A DNA stretch of 64,000 bases from Patiria miniata (taxonomy: Eukaryota > Echinodermata > Asteroidea > Valvatida > Asterinidae): assembly GCF_015706575.1 (NCBI RefSeq), contig NW_024037051.1:12497016-12561015 (forward strand), given 5' to 3'. The position numbers and the translations under genes were made by a program. Below, one piece after another: positions 34,776-47,877 of this stretch. The notes below the pieces were generated by a model. The model saw nothing but the letters and a program-made list of their open reading frames with translations, was not told where the DNA came from and made no database searches. Position 1 is the first letter of the stretch; every line of letters starts with the position of its first letter.

Positions 34776-37149
34776 GTCAGGAGATAACATTGAAATTGTA
34801 AGTAGTGGCGAAGGTAAACTATTAAAAACCAAATTAATTCAAAACAGGGTGTCTCGTCTTTTTTTCACACAGTTGAGAGATGTTGATATACATTGTACCT
34901 TTAAAAAATAGCGCCTTATTGCATATAGATAATGTATTCGCTTCACCGAACGCAAATGCGCAAACACGCACATGAATGTTTCTGTTTGGAAGGTTAGCGA
35001 TGGACCGAATATTTTACACTAGCACAGTATGAATCAAGACTAGTATATACTCAACATTTTCGTTGTGAATATATCCGCATTTTTTGGCACCATGTATTTA
35101 ACCGGCAATATTAGTATACTTTGACGTAAAAGGTAATATAGAATCAGTTGCGTTTTGTGCATTTTTCTTCCGTTTGAAACAACAGAATAACCTCAAAATC
35201 CTAAGAAGAGTGCATTAGCTTACTTGTTGACGTTTCTGCCTAGTGGATACTAGGCTATACATTTTACGAAAACAGATACATCGTATGCACATTTTTTAGG
35301 GTCTCGTTACTGGATTCCGTTACTAACACCTGTAAAACAATGTGCCTGTGTGCACAATTTCTTTTGAAGATTGTTTGCTTCCGAATGATGCCGTTTCAGG
35401 TGGAGTAATTTTACAGGGTATTTGGTACATGTACTAGTTAAATCGGTAGGTGCCTTGATTTCCGGGCCAATGTTCGTACGTGCCTTTAACAAGAGAAACT
35501 GGTCAACGTACAGCGAGCAACATTTCTTGAGCTGTTTTCACGATTGTGCTAAATGTATATTGTTGCCCAATATCGAAATCAATTTTTGTCTCCGAGGAAT
35601 GTCCTTGGCCATGCACATCAAATTAAACCTGATGAGAAATCTTTGGTATGGGACTGACTCACACCTTCTCCCACACACCGTCTTTAAAAGGAAGCCACAC
35701 TACAGAGATGTCACTCGATATTACTGTCATATTTCAAGCAATGAATTGAGTTTGACATTAGGGAGACGGAGCGGGGGAAATGGACGCAATTCTCGTGATT
35801 TCAATTACTTCGAGTACGGTAAATCATGGCAGGTATCGGTCGGTCTGTTTGTGCTTTTTTTTTAGTGTGACGAACGATGCCTCGTGGCTCTGAAGATTGC
35901 ACCGTACGGTCAGCGTTGTTTTTAAAGTAAAACAAATTACAAATTTGATTTTTAATATGACAAAACATGGCTTACAACTGTGAAAAAAAACATATCTTTG
36001 CAAGTCATGGGACACAATATCGTTCAGAACTTCCGATTATCGTAAGTAAATATTTCGTCTTGCATAAAAGCGAGGAAATATTTATGGTTGGCTTTAAAAC
36101 CAAGCATTTTATATTTGAATCTTATTGAAACAAACAAGGGCCTGCCTCGATTTTAATATTCAAATTCCTCTGTTGATAAAACATTGAATATTCATACCCG
36201 TTGTATTTTATCGAGAGGTTAGATCTTGCCAATTTTTATTTTCTTTTGTAAAATGTGTACTTTGACAAAGTTAGTCCAAATTTGATTGAGACTTGTTTTT
36301 TTTTCTACTTGCAAAACTGCTGCATGCTCTCTATTCGAGCTTTTACGTCCGTCAAGTGTGCAGATGGATTTTCAGAGTACGCATCACGCATGCGCAAGTT
36401 GAAAACGCACACCGCAATACGCACATCGAAAACGGACTCATGGATTTTTCGGCCTTAATACCTTTTAAAGGAAAATGGAATAGAGATTTCTGTTAGTTGT
36501 AACCAAAGTGAAGGGTTAACAGACTTTTAAACACTCAAAGGCGTGCTGGTAGCAGGCTTGCAACATTCGATTTAACTCCACGAACCTTGTGGGCCGTAAA
36601 TTGGGCCTCAGTGCGCGTGGAGCAGCTACCCGATTGTCCGGGTTTATATCGAGTACCGGGTCGCATTTGTATCTGTTCAATAACCCGTAGCTGACTGTGA
36701 ATTCCAAAGCAACATTTTATTAATAGCAAGTTTGGAAATGTTCGATGGTGCCTTGGCCTGCATTGATATTCTATAGTGGTGTGTAAAAACCTTCCACAAG
36801 GGTTACTCCTTAATAGGTCTCGTTGCCGATTTCTTCCTTAACTTTCTAACCCATCACGCCTTTCTTGCTTTCCAGCATGGGTCCAGATAGGTCACGCGTG
36901 ATGTTTATCGGATATCGCTAGGAGTACAGAAGTGTGACGTCATTTAGAACCAGAAAGTGTAGTGTATTCTATATCTATGAGTGCAAACAAATGGAGTACG
37001 CGCGCGTGTTGGTTCACGGGCTGAATCACGCGATAATGTCTTTCACACACATTTTGTGCGCGTGCAATTCGTATGCACTTCGGTACTCCCATAGATAAAG
37101 TCTTTTTATTCTATATCTATGGGTACTCCATACCAAGGTATACGCGTAA

Positions 37150-37186
37150 ACCATAGAGCTATATTAAATTAATATAGCTCTATGGT
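37150..37186. repeat. Perfect 37-bp palindrome
   Basis: ACCATAGAGCTATATTAA and its exact complement flank a single central A. Nearby, CTATATCTATGGGTACTCC-like blocks occur around 36965 and 37113, so the palindrome sits in a small repeat cluster. Confidence 0.9.
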
Positions 37187-38983
37187 GTAAACGCACTGTT
37201 CCTCTTCCTGTGTTAAAGGTAGAGTACATCCGTTGTCATTTGTTCATTTATAAAGCTCTGGCACGAGCTTCTAAGTCACCTGGGTGTCGGTCGGTCGGTC
37301 GGTCCCCGAAAATTGAGCTACAATATTTTACCAAAATTGAGCAAATGTCATGCCGTCGTGGGTAAATGCACTCTAAAAATTGTTTGTAACAATTCGTAAA
37401 GTTGTTTATGAACATTTTGTAAACGGAGGCAAGATATTTGCAGTGATGTTGTTATCACGTGGTATTTTTTGTAGTGGTTAGACGGTATCCAGAAGGAGGA
37501 AATAAAAATTGACCAAAAGTATGGTGTTTCATACGTGCCATCGGCGTCGCATTTTTCGCCACAGTTTTAGTTCAGTGGATGCTGTATATTCCGAGAAAAC
37601 AATATTATAGGATCTAGATTTCAATTCAAAAGTTGCCGAGTCATGTTTTGAATTACCCCGAAGTCAGCGTCTGGGACACGTTCTTGTTCAGCCGATTGCA
37701 GCTACGCGATGTCACGCACTGAACCGACGAATTAAAGCAATCATGCGCGCGTATGCGTCGCCGCAACACTTGCGCGCACTCATTCACGGCTTCGCCGAAT
37801 AAAAAAAGAAAATTCCAAGGAAGTATAAAAGGGATTCACTTGAGAAAACGACACAAAAAAATCTACCGTCGTCTAGTTATTGAATTATTTTTTCACTAAA
37901 ATCGAATTATTTGATGCCGGACAACAACAAAAATCGTCTATCGAAGGACGTGTTAATTTGTGCGCTAAATAAAATCCCCTTTTCAGAGGGCTGCAGACGC
38001 CCAAAATCGGAATAAAGTAGTTTTTCTTGAAAACAAACAAACAAATTGAAATTTCGTTAGGAGAGAAAAACGCCATTTTCCGACGAGCAAGGGGAGTGCA
38101 TCTTTAATGTTTACGAAATTCGCCTAATTTGTATTGGGTATCACAACAACTCAATGATAGACAACTATTTCTCGTTTTCACAGCAGCCACATGAACTTGC
38201 CCCGAGTCCGTTGTCATTGTAAGTCTACAGTCTCCCCAACCAAAAATTAAAAAACACCGACCGTGTTTTCCCGCGGAACAATTGCGCTCGATCGTTGTGT
38301 GTCAATTGGCGGTAAAGAGTCCTTCCCGCCCGTGGAAGTATTCTCGCTCTGATTGAGTTAGAGGCGTCAAATACAATTTTCTGCGTCATTTTGAATTTAT
38401 TTTATTTTTGGTGGGTCTCGCCGTCGGCATTTTCTTTTAACGACCGACGGGTCTGTGAAGGATTCTCGCTCTTTCCCCGCCATAAATGAGGTGAACAGAG
38501 GAAGGAATTGATGTGGAAGCCTTGACCGGCGAAACTGTAATGATTTTTCGCGCCCTTGTTCCCAGTAACCTCTGTTAGAAAATGGCAGACACATTGCTAA
38601 TGAACAAAGTGTTTGAAGGTGTTATTGTGTTAAATTATAATTTGTAATTGTGTTTATGAATGTGCTGCTTTTATTTAGTTCTTGTACTCAGTACGGCGTG
38701 CGTCATTTATCTCCTTAACCAAGTTAAGTAATAGGCCATGTGATTTAAAAAAAAAAATTTTTTGGCGTGTTCATTGACATTTAGTCTGATTTGATAATTG
38801 AAAAACAGATTTACACGTGCTGTAAATCTTTGAAGTGTCCATGAAATGAATTTTTCTTAGGAACACATTTTGTGCAACTTTCTACTCCTCTTAAATGTAT
38901 TAAAACTACTTGACATCCTTTTTTGGTTAACTTTATTCAGAAGTGCACTTCTTTAAACTTTTATTGTCCATGCTTTTCTGGAT

Positions 38984-39011
38984 AAATGAGGGCGCTGTTG
39001 CTGTGATGTCA
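38984..39011. repeat. 28-bp inverted partner of 34748-34775
   Basis: AAATGAGGGCGCTGTTGCTG followed by TGATGTCA. Exact over all 28 bases in reverse complement to the copy 4.2 kb upstream. Confidence 0.8.
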
Positions 39012-40740
39012 TTTCAGGAAGACACTTCATTTGGGGGGGGGGGCAGTTTCAAATGCGAACCCAAAAAAATCTGCTCATTGAAAACATTTGTGAGAAAATG
39101 TGCTCATTGGCTTACTGCCATGTACCGACACAACAACGAATCACCAAAGAAAAGACAATTTACAACAGCAAAAGATCCCAAATTCTGGCACCAAAATACC
39201 CTTTAAAAATGGCAAATCGAAAATTAAAAAATAATGGTTAAATGGGACACTAGGTGCATTTTCAACGATTGCATTAAAAAAAAACATTACACTGCATGAG
39301 CCCTTTAACTTTTAAGAGAAAACGATAGTTCGAAACACGTGATCAAAAAAAAAATCCATTTTGCATTTAGTAGTTGGTGATATGAGTTTCTCATACATTT
39401 TGAAAGCAATTGATATCTTTCCAACCCCCTTAACCCCCTGAAGGTGTTTTGAAGTGGAGGGAAACATCAGGTGTTTCCTGTAACGGTCAAGTGATCCTGA
39501 GGTTGTCCACGCTCGATAGTCATACTATTTTCAATTCAATTTGACGTGCGGGTCTTTTGGGTTGTCATTACAAATTTATTGTTGCGTCGCCAGACAGACG
39601 AGGCCACGAGAGCAAAATGTGCTTTTTGAGTGACGGTGAATGATGATCAATTATGGAAGACCTGTTCATCATCTCTCATTTATCAATCTGCCAATTCGTC
39701 AAATCGCTCAATACTATTGTGGGCGCGGTGACCCACATTTCATGCACAGATGTTCAGATATGATTGGACAGTACAGCAAGTAGTTGTCACAGTAACGACA
39801 TTGAGAGATACATTTGTGGCTGTGTGTTATGTCGCCAGCGATAGCTTTTGGGGTTTTGTGTTTCGGGCCCAAGACGTCAGGTAAATTAAATGCTATCCAA
39901 CAGGGATGGAAATATATGCAGGAAAATAGTTTCTGATTGCAGGAAAAAACTGCTTTCTGCCGGTAATCATTTCTAGTGTGCTATATAGTCTGAGATGTCA
40001 TCAAAATGGTTTTATATGACTCCTGGCCAATTAGCTCGTACAATTGGGGCTTAGAGGACTGGAAATGTGACTCAGTAGCGTGTCCAGGGTTGGGGTTGGG
40101 TTGGTTTAGGGTGGGGAAATGGGTACATTTTCTGAACAAAGGTGACATTCTTCGTTTGTAATGGTTAAAGTCGAAGGAGAGCATTAGAGGCATTCTACTA
40201 GTAGCGGTTGTAAAGTGCTGGCGCTGTCATTTCCTTTAACAAAAATTTATTGTGTCTTTAGGGGGCAAGTTGCCCAGCCCCCAATGAATACGCCACTGGC
40301 GTGACTCGCGTTACAAACGTAGAACTCACTAATAGTTCGGTCCGTTAACCTTCTCTTGTGACTGTACTTAAAGAATAGAGATCATCGTTAAATTTGAGGT
40401 CTTTTTAGTTTCGCTTTGAGTGAAACACGGTATCACTTTTGTTTTTATTTGGAGGAAGTAAACGGCCTATTTGATTTCTTTCCATAATTTTTACCCTAAA
40501 AAATCCGGGATGCATCCACCCGTGTACATTTTTAACAACCACGCATTTTGTTATGTGCATGTCGAGCCTTTTCAAGATTTTAGGCTGATTTATACCGCAC
40601 GTTCTGGCACCAAGTTTAATTCATCGTAATTAGAGCGTACCGATCCCGCCAAACGTCACGTTTGGAGACGCAGGGTGGTATAATGAAGTTAACAGTTTCA
40701 CTGACGGTGCGGAAAGAGTGTGGTGCGAATAATCAATGGT

Positions 40741-41081
40741 GGCATGGGTGGCATGTGCGTAAAGCGCTCGCCTCTCAGCAAGGTGACCACGGTTCGAATC
40801 CTGGCCGCGGATCACATGTGAGTAGAGTTGTGCGTTGGTTCTCTCCTGTGCCACGAGGGTTTTTCTCTGGGCCCTCCGGTTTTCCTCCCTCCGGAAAAAT
40901 CAAACACTTTCAAACTCAGGCTGTGCTCCGTGGTCATATATGGGTCGATGTGGCCGGCAGCCATAGGCGCCTTTACGTGCCAGCGGCCCGACCACGTTGT
41001 AGCCGCGTCCTTCGCAATTCAGCATACCAGTTGCGAGTAAGGATGATTAGCCTCCCAAATTATTATTATTATTATTATTAC
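40741..41081 (+). mobile_element. tRNA-derived SINE, family D, with ATT tail
   Basis: The head reads GTGGCATGTGCGTAAAGCG, with B box GGTTCGAATCC at 40791-40801. The body has GAGGGTTTTTCTCTGGGCCC and GGTTTTCCTCCC, a block resembling conserved central domains seen in SINEs of many marine animals. The 3' end is an (ATT)n tail at 41059-41081. It looks full length. The overlapping 145-codon frame is a by-product. Confidence 0.85.
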
Positions 41082-42324
41082 ATTTTTGGAAACCTTTGAT
41101 ATATTGTGCTTAAAGGTATGTACAACATTTGCAAACATTAAAAAAAATGAAACTGCCAAATTCTTCTGAAATATCTTACTTGACTGGAAGTGAATACTCG
41201 TCCCACTCACCTTGTGAAATCGTTGCGCCTGGTCTGCTGTCATATTCAGAAAAAGTGGAATTTTGCATAAAATTCCAACTACGGTTGGCCAACCATAATT
41301 GACCATAATTTAGTTTATCCACATTTGGTTTGCAGTCGGTTGTATTATCTATGAACGGGCGCAAGGTCTTGTTCCCTGGCCTGACAATTCCCTGATTGTA
41401 TTATACATTATTCAATTTCGTCTGAAGCGTCGGGTTAGGAAACCAGATCACAAAACAGCAATTTTTCCTTGTTTTTTTTCCTGTATCCATGAACACAAAC
41501 TTTAAACAGCTCAGTGGAACGATATTTGCTATATAAATGCCAACCCCGTAATCCATCCATTTCTTAAAATGACACCAAAAGAAAATGGTGTAAATTACCT
41601 TGTGAGTTACCTTTTAACTGTGTAGACGTACAAACCATACATGTTAACATGCATCACTAACTTAATCAGAATCTGAACTGCAGAAATCTTTTCTGGTTGT
41701 TAAAAGGGTAAAAAAAAAAATTAACGATATACAGACGACCGACGGACTAACTTCTGGAAGGGCAGTTGGTGTCATCTCTCAGTTGCGATGATCAGAACTT
41801 ACAGGCCTTTCCAAATTATTGATGAAAAGTTGTGTTTTGTTTTTAAATGTCAAGGTCGGCGCCTCTCATTCTGTCATCCATACTTCATACTATATCGATA
41901 CGCTCTCGCTGTTTGAACAGTAAATGAAATTCATAAATATTTCAACGTCATTAACTATCCCCACGACTCCAAAGCAAACGGCTTGTGTACATGGTCCCTC
42001 ATCCAACTTTTGACTGTCCGGCATCTCAAAATGTGTTTGGCTTTGGTAACAACTATACCTATTTGATGTAGTTAAATGACAAATGAATTATTCATAATTC
42101 ACATCCTAAGCTATATGACATTATTGTATAGGAGCTGATGTGGATACACTGTGTTGATCTATATACACGATCTTCAAGTGTGTCGCTTCAGGGCGTAACT
42201 TAAATTTAGCCCTATTTTAGAGTCACCAATTCGCTCCTAGCACGGAACCACAAAATCGACAGAGAAAAAGGAGGCTAAACAACGACAAAAGAAAGGCACA
42301 AGTATTTTAATGCAGAGCCCATTA

Positions 42325-42451
42325 GCTTTTTGAGGCATGATGGAGACAAAAGAGGGCGCTGATTGGAGTGGGCGAAATGTGTCATGATATTTAACCAATT
42401 TACCTACAATAAACAGCGCCCTGCTATTGTATCCGCCATTTCACAAAAAGC
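42325..42451. repeat. Short foldback element, GGGCGCTG family, copy 2
   Basis: GCTTTTTGAGGC...GAGGGCGCTG on the left and CAGCGCCC...CAAAAAGC on the right are inverted partners of about 37 bp. The inner core GGGCGCTG and the ATGGAGACAAAAG block correspond to the arms at 1602-1717. Confidence 0.7.
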
Positions 42452-43383
42452 CTAATATCAAATCCATTGGATGTCGTTTAGCTGGAATTGGACTGACTTA
42501 TTTGTTGAATGAGATTGCCAACCTCGAGGGGGCGCGCGGCTATATACAATAGAACAATGGGGACAAACAGAAAGAAGCGAGCAATTAGAGAGAAGGTATC
42601 TGTTGATGTTGCGTTCAAACTGAGATAAATTAAAAGGAAGGCGAAAGCAAGAATTTGAGTTTGCCAAAAGGAGGGAATCGAACGGAAACACCAACGGTGT
42701 TTATTTGCATCTTTATTGGCTTTTATTCGATGGGGAAACCTCATGGTATCATACGAGTGGGTGGAGGCAATATTGCGCAATTGGACGCCTAATCATCGTA
42801 CTACGGACAGTGACAAAGAACGCACTGACGTGAAAATAAATAGATCCAGCCCTGGCACAACATCAGGTTCCATCCAGGAAGATCGAAATTTTGGACAACA
42901 AGTTTTTATAAGGCGAGGGCGGGTTTACGAAAACACAACAAGCCTATATGCATTCGCAGGGAACTCCTCAACTTCTGTTTAACAATAAGTGCAGACTCGA
43001 GAATATTCCGTTCCAAAGAGACTGAATGGAGAACTTTTGGGGTTCTTCATGAGTCTGTACGCCAGCATCCCTTGGCTGAGAGCATGTCAAACAGAGTTTA
43101 CCAAATCACTGTGTTACACTGCCAATTGTACACTGTGGGTATCTCTATCCTCTGGTTCCACAGAGATGCCAACATTGTTAAAGACACGTGGAAACATTAG
43201 TAATTGCCTAGAAACGTACCACCAATTCCACACCCTTGCTCAGAGTGAAAATAGGTCTAAGGCTAGTCCCAAAAATTTTGTGTAATTATTCCGACTAAAA
43301 TGGTGTTCAGCAAGGAAAACAATAATTGAAGGTGGTTTTTAAAACGTGTTCCCGTGTGCACACATCTTTACGTATGATGTGAA

Positions 43384-43612
43384 GGGCACTGGATTCGTGG
43401 TCTGTGGGTAAAGCTGCAGGTTGTGGGTTCGAGTCCACCCAGGAGTAAATGGGTACCTGTAAGGGCAGAGATGGTTATTGTGATCGAAGTAGCTTCCTAT
43501 GCTGCATACTCCCCAGGGAGCTGAGATGGTATTTGGAATGTTTAATTGGCCCAATGAACAGGGGTAATAATGTAATAAACCGCTTTGATCTTAGTTAAAA
43601 GCGCTAAATAAG
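43384..43612 (+). mobile_element. SINE, family C, internally deleted copy
   Basis: GGCACTGGATTCGTGGTCTG, B box GGTTCGAGTCC (43426-43436), then directly CCAGGAGTAAATGGGTACCTG, skipping the GGGCAAGGCACTTT segment present at 52271-52625. It continues with CTCCCCAGGGAGCTGAGATG and ends in AAGCGCTAAATAAG. Confidence 0.8.
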
Positions 43613-45210
43613 AATCCAGTCACGTGACTCGTGAGAAATTGTGCGCAATGATTTCTGTTTTCTAAAAACGTGTAGTAGCCATTGAGGTAAAATTCCTACT
43701 GCTAAAGTTCTTCTGCACCCTACTAAAGATTTTGAGTACTTTTCTTCTAATGAAGCAAAACTGCAAAAAGCAGATGATCTTATTTACTTTGAACTTAAAA
43801 CAATACTTGATGCAGTTGCACTTGTGGGCTGCCGCCTCTGGTTCTACTAATAAACTAAACGCAATAATACTAACACCGTGAACGTACAATGACTGTTTAA
43901 TTGCTGAAGTATTAAAATGAGCTAGCCGCATTCACAAGACTTAATTGCCTCCATTACAATACAAGGCGGGCATGACATCGAAACCCACCAAGCAAGAGGA
44001 CGAACTGGTGATGTCCACTCGTGCATGAACGAGTCATTGTCATTATTTTGTTGATCAATTACCGCGTTCCGTTGTCAAGAGCATGGACAGGCCTCGTGCA
44101 GGTACCGCGTATATGGAGTGGAATTCGTGTGCAGAATTGAAAGCATTCCTTATATAATAGAACATTTAGACATTGCGGTTGGGGGGGGGGGTGGTAGGCA
44201 GTTAGGTTGTATATCATTCTAATATGATTACAATTTTCATGTTGTGAACTTTACTGGGTGGGATTTTATTGTAGAATATGAAAAGGAACACTATAGGAAC
44301 GATACTCAAGATGATCTGCCCTTCTATTGTTTTTATATTTTGTATATTTCAGGTTAATCCAGTCAGTAAGCGGTTTTCAGCGGTTTCATTCATTTTCATG
44401 ATATTATCCAATCGAGAAAGAGACGACAAAAAGCCAGTTCGGTATTGATGCAGACAGTCCCGGTCAAAGTTCATTCGGGTTAAAATCGCTGACTCGATAT
44501 TATCACGCGAACGCCCATTTTGCTCGTAATTAACGCGCGAGCGTCGTGCGATCATATTACATTCTATATCTATTCCGCCAAAGGGCTTTCTACACCTTTT
44601 AATCACGAAAAGGGCATTCCCTTCAGAACCACGCGTGATACATTATTTATCGGATATCCTGCAAACTTTTGAGTTCAAATCAACCTGCGGGGTTTATACG
44701 CAACTAATCATAAACAACGGGAGTGATTGCATTGACACGGTTTGTTTAGTTTTAACACCCTTGTGTTTATAGTGCGTTTTATACATTCATGAGTCGTCTC
44801 CGATCGAAATGGAAAGCGCACGCATGCTGTTCTGCGTGCTTTTCCTGTGTACACTTCAAACAACCCCATAGACATAGTCAACACAAAGCAGCATTTTATA
44901 CGATTTCGACATGTTGGTTGTGGCTAGTCCTCATCAGATCTTAACATTGTCATCGTAAATTTCCGTCGAAAACCAGTTATAAAAAGAGAAAGTTTGAGAA
45001 GGGAAGAGATTAATCATGCAAGGAAAGTGGACATCTATGAGTCAAGATTTGATAAATGTCGTGTTTACTGATATACTTCATATTTTCTTCAATTTTAAAG
45101 GTGCTGTATAAATACACAATCGTGTAATTTTATTTTCGAGAGACCTTCAAAAAAAATTAACAATAGATCGTGCAAGTCATGTAGTTCTTGAAAATTTAAC
45201 ACTGATTATT

Positions 45211-45520
45211 CTAGTCACAGACTCCCGTGTTAGAATTTGCCCAATTAGTTATCTGCGTGATCGATTAAACAGAAGATGACGTGAACATTTAATCATTCTA
45301 TTATAGTCATCATCCATTCTCAAAATGTTCAATAAGTAGTAAATTATTGTAATTATTTCTTTCTTTTCACGGATTCCATCTTACAGCCTAGTCAGGGCAC
45401 AAAACGTTGAATGCAAAGAATGGGATGTTACACGCGTTGTAGATTTTATGCATGGTGCCTGGATGTACTGTTTTCCCGTAAAATCTCGAAGGTTTTTGAG
45501 GTCACCTTACACACTCTATT
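45211..45520 (+). repeat. Dispersed repeat of unknown class, copy 1
   Basis: Collinear with 60112-60425: CTAGTCA, CCCAATTA, a GGTCGATTGAACGGAAG-like block, GGGATGTTACACGCGTTGTAG and GGTGCCTGGATGT occur in the same order. It has no inverted ends, no tRNA-like boxes and no tail that I can see. Confidence 0.65.
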
Positions 45521-47877
45521 AAAAAAAGGACCACACTTGGATTATTCCATGAACTTTTTTAAATACACGTTTGAATCTTTTCAATGAGTATTTCAAAGGG
45601 AACAGGTGTGGCTACAGTAAACCTGTGTGCACAGTCTTCCGCACTTCGATACTTATTTGGTAAGTTTGTCATGGGACTGTTACCACAATACGAAACTCAT
45701 TTGTACGTGAACTATATAGGCCTACACCCCGAGGACAGACAGACAAAGGGAGAACAACAGATTCTTTGTTGTCCTCGAGAGTTCATCTTTTGTTGAAATC
45801 GGTCCCCGGTCGTGCGTTTGTGTGCTTAGTCTATGGGAGAGTGTTATATTACAGGGACAAAGGAAAAGACAAAGCATTGTCCTCGAGAGTATAGTAAAAC
45901 ACGACTGTGTGGTTTGGACCGTGTTTTTGTAACCAAAGCCTGCCATTAGAATTGAATGAAGTAGTCAAAAATAACAAAATAATTAACAGAACGTCACCGC
46001 AAACTTATTTTCAAACAGAATCTCATTAAAAGCAAAACGTACCACCAGCCCGAAACGGCTAACCCGGAAGTTGAGCTGTGGGCAGCGACACCTCAGGCTA
46101 ACGGATGATAATTTCACGGTGACTGGAGTGCGCGATGCGCGCGTGTGACTCGCGGGCGACAGCGGCACGCAAAACATCGTGTATAAGTTTGGTACTTTGA
46201 TCTGGGCGTCACTGTACTTGTCGCTTCCTTTTCTTCCATCGTATACCTCCTCAGGCTCCACCAAATCCAGTGGGTGGACGCCATGACTGACAAAATCGTG
46301 ATTCCCTGTATACGGTGTTGGGCCGGAAAAGGACCAATTCTAGACATCTGTCACGCTGGAAGCGATGGGCTGTTTGGGCGTTATTTCGGGTCAAAGGATT
46401 TGGTTGTGCTGCTGCTTACTGTGTCTTATTGCTTCATGCTGTAAACAAGTTCTGAGAATTTTGTTTTTCCGGATATATTCTATGGCTCATCAAAAGCAGC
46501 AACAATTTGTAACACAATTTACATTTTGAAAACTGTTTTCTGTTTCTGACGCTATTTTCCTTGCAAAATAGTTTTTATTTCTGTACTTTTTGTTGAAAAT
46601 AACGGAAATGCTGTACTTCCTCAAGGTCATCGACACAATTATTTTCCACCTGCCTAGCCTCATCAGACATTACCGTCTACATACCCCGAGAGTTAACGGT
46701 CTGTGTGTAATGGTCTGAATTAGTAACCTCTTGGTCCTTCGCTCCCGTGGTACGGCAAAGGGTGGCCGACTCCGATTAGCCACCGTTGATCTCTCAGCCA
46801 TTGATAACTACATTACGCCGTTCCTGGCCGCTCGTGCGTACCAATATAACAGTTCTGCGAACCCCCGGACGGACATCGTGTGAGCCGCTCGATCTATTAA
46901 AGCCCCGCCCAATGGTGTTCTGACCAATCACAGCCGTGATTTATGTCTGACACGCGTGCACACAAGTTCGACGGGCGTGCACGCGCGTTTGACGCGCGAC
47001 TGGAGCATGCTCTGTGGCATTTGCGAGAAACACGCGTTTATTGCCCTGTGCGCATTTGGCGGGGCTTACTGAAACTGTCAATTATTGGTCAGTTATCTGT
47101 TGGGTTTTAAAGTTTGGCATTCGAACAAGGCCAATTGGAGGCAATGGGAAATGATCAAATATTGCATAAAACAGAACTTTAAATAGTTTTTCGGACAGAA
47201 TAAAAAGCAAAAGGAATTGAAGTCTTATTGACTTTTACCTTCACCTGAAGATATCCAGACTTCAGAAATCCTCCTCTAAACAGTCGAAACCCTACGAAGC
47301 CCTTGTGGCTGACCAATAGATGTGCCCTCCTTATCAATCAGAAGATTCCGCATACACGTTTCTTTGTGTAAAAGTTTCGCGAAACCAGTTCTCGCAACTT
47401 GAAGTTATGCCTCGCAAAAACTTTTGGAAAAAAAAAACTTTCGCTAAAACCGGTCTGAGCATTTCCAACACTGAATACAATTTTGCGCTTACATAACTTT
47501 AATAGTTGCCTGTCATTATCCTTGTCTGTTGTTAATAGACTTAGTGTCATGACTATAGGTACTTATTAAAATGAATACGCGCATCGCTGATTGTTCTGTG
47601 CCTTCGTGATCCTGCGTCTATCAATAACCGTCCCTCGTTACATTCCACTCCATTACTAAGAAACACAAGCCAACAAGCTCAGTATTCTCCTTGCCGTCTT
47701 CATCAATCCTGTGAACTGTCGTTTTGATTCTCCGTCTTTTTTTAACCGCGCTTTTCAGTGCATTCTTGCACTTCCGAACTATTCTAAGAACCTCACGAAA
47801 ATAACAACAAATGCCTCGTGTTTCCCCAGTAGTGCCCACCATTTATGTCAGTGCTCGTTCTCCTCACTCTCAAACAG

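Larger units (their letters stand above)
30801..40740. other. Intronic stretch; only short repeats seen
   Basis: Apart from the minisatellite, CA repeat, SINE fragment, palindrome and 28-bp inverted pair listed separately, I see no exon-like sequence. The 147-codon frame at 35422-35865 has no recognisable domain and an AT-type codon composition. Confidence 0.45.
17826..47877 (+). other. About 30-kb phase-0 intron of the peptide gene
   Basis: It starts GTGAGT and ends in a pyrimidine-rich CTCCTCACTCTCAAACAG. It holds most of the mobile elements listed here. I found no other exon with coding composition and clean splice sites inside, but a small extra phase-0 exon cannot be excluded. The link between the two coding exons rests on phase, strand, codon composition and the protein logic of signal peptide plus cysteine domain. 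Confidence 0.55.

Noticed and set aside
35422-35865. 147-codon open frame
   Set aside because: The composition is that of the AT-rich background; no domain and no splice signals.
40662-41099. 145-codon open frame
   Set aside because: It runs through a tRNA-derived SINE (40741-41081), including its ATT tail read as tyrosines.
46893-47075. Possible MITE with AAGCCCCGCC ends, similar to 50970-51030
   Set aside because: The inverted match is only about 12 bp, and the resemblance to 50970-51030 is short, so I could not define an element.
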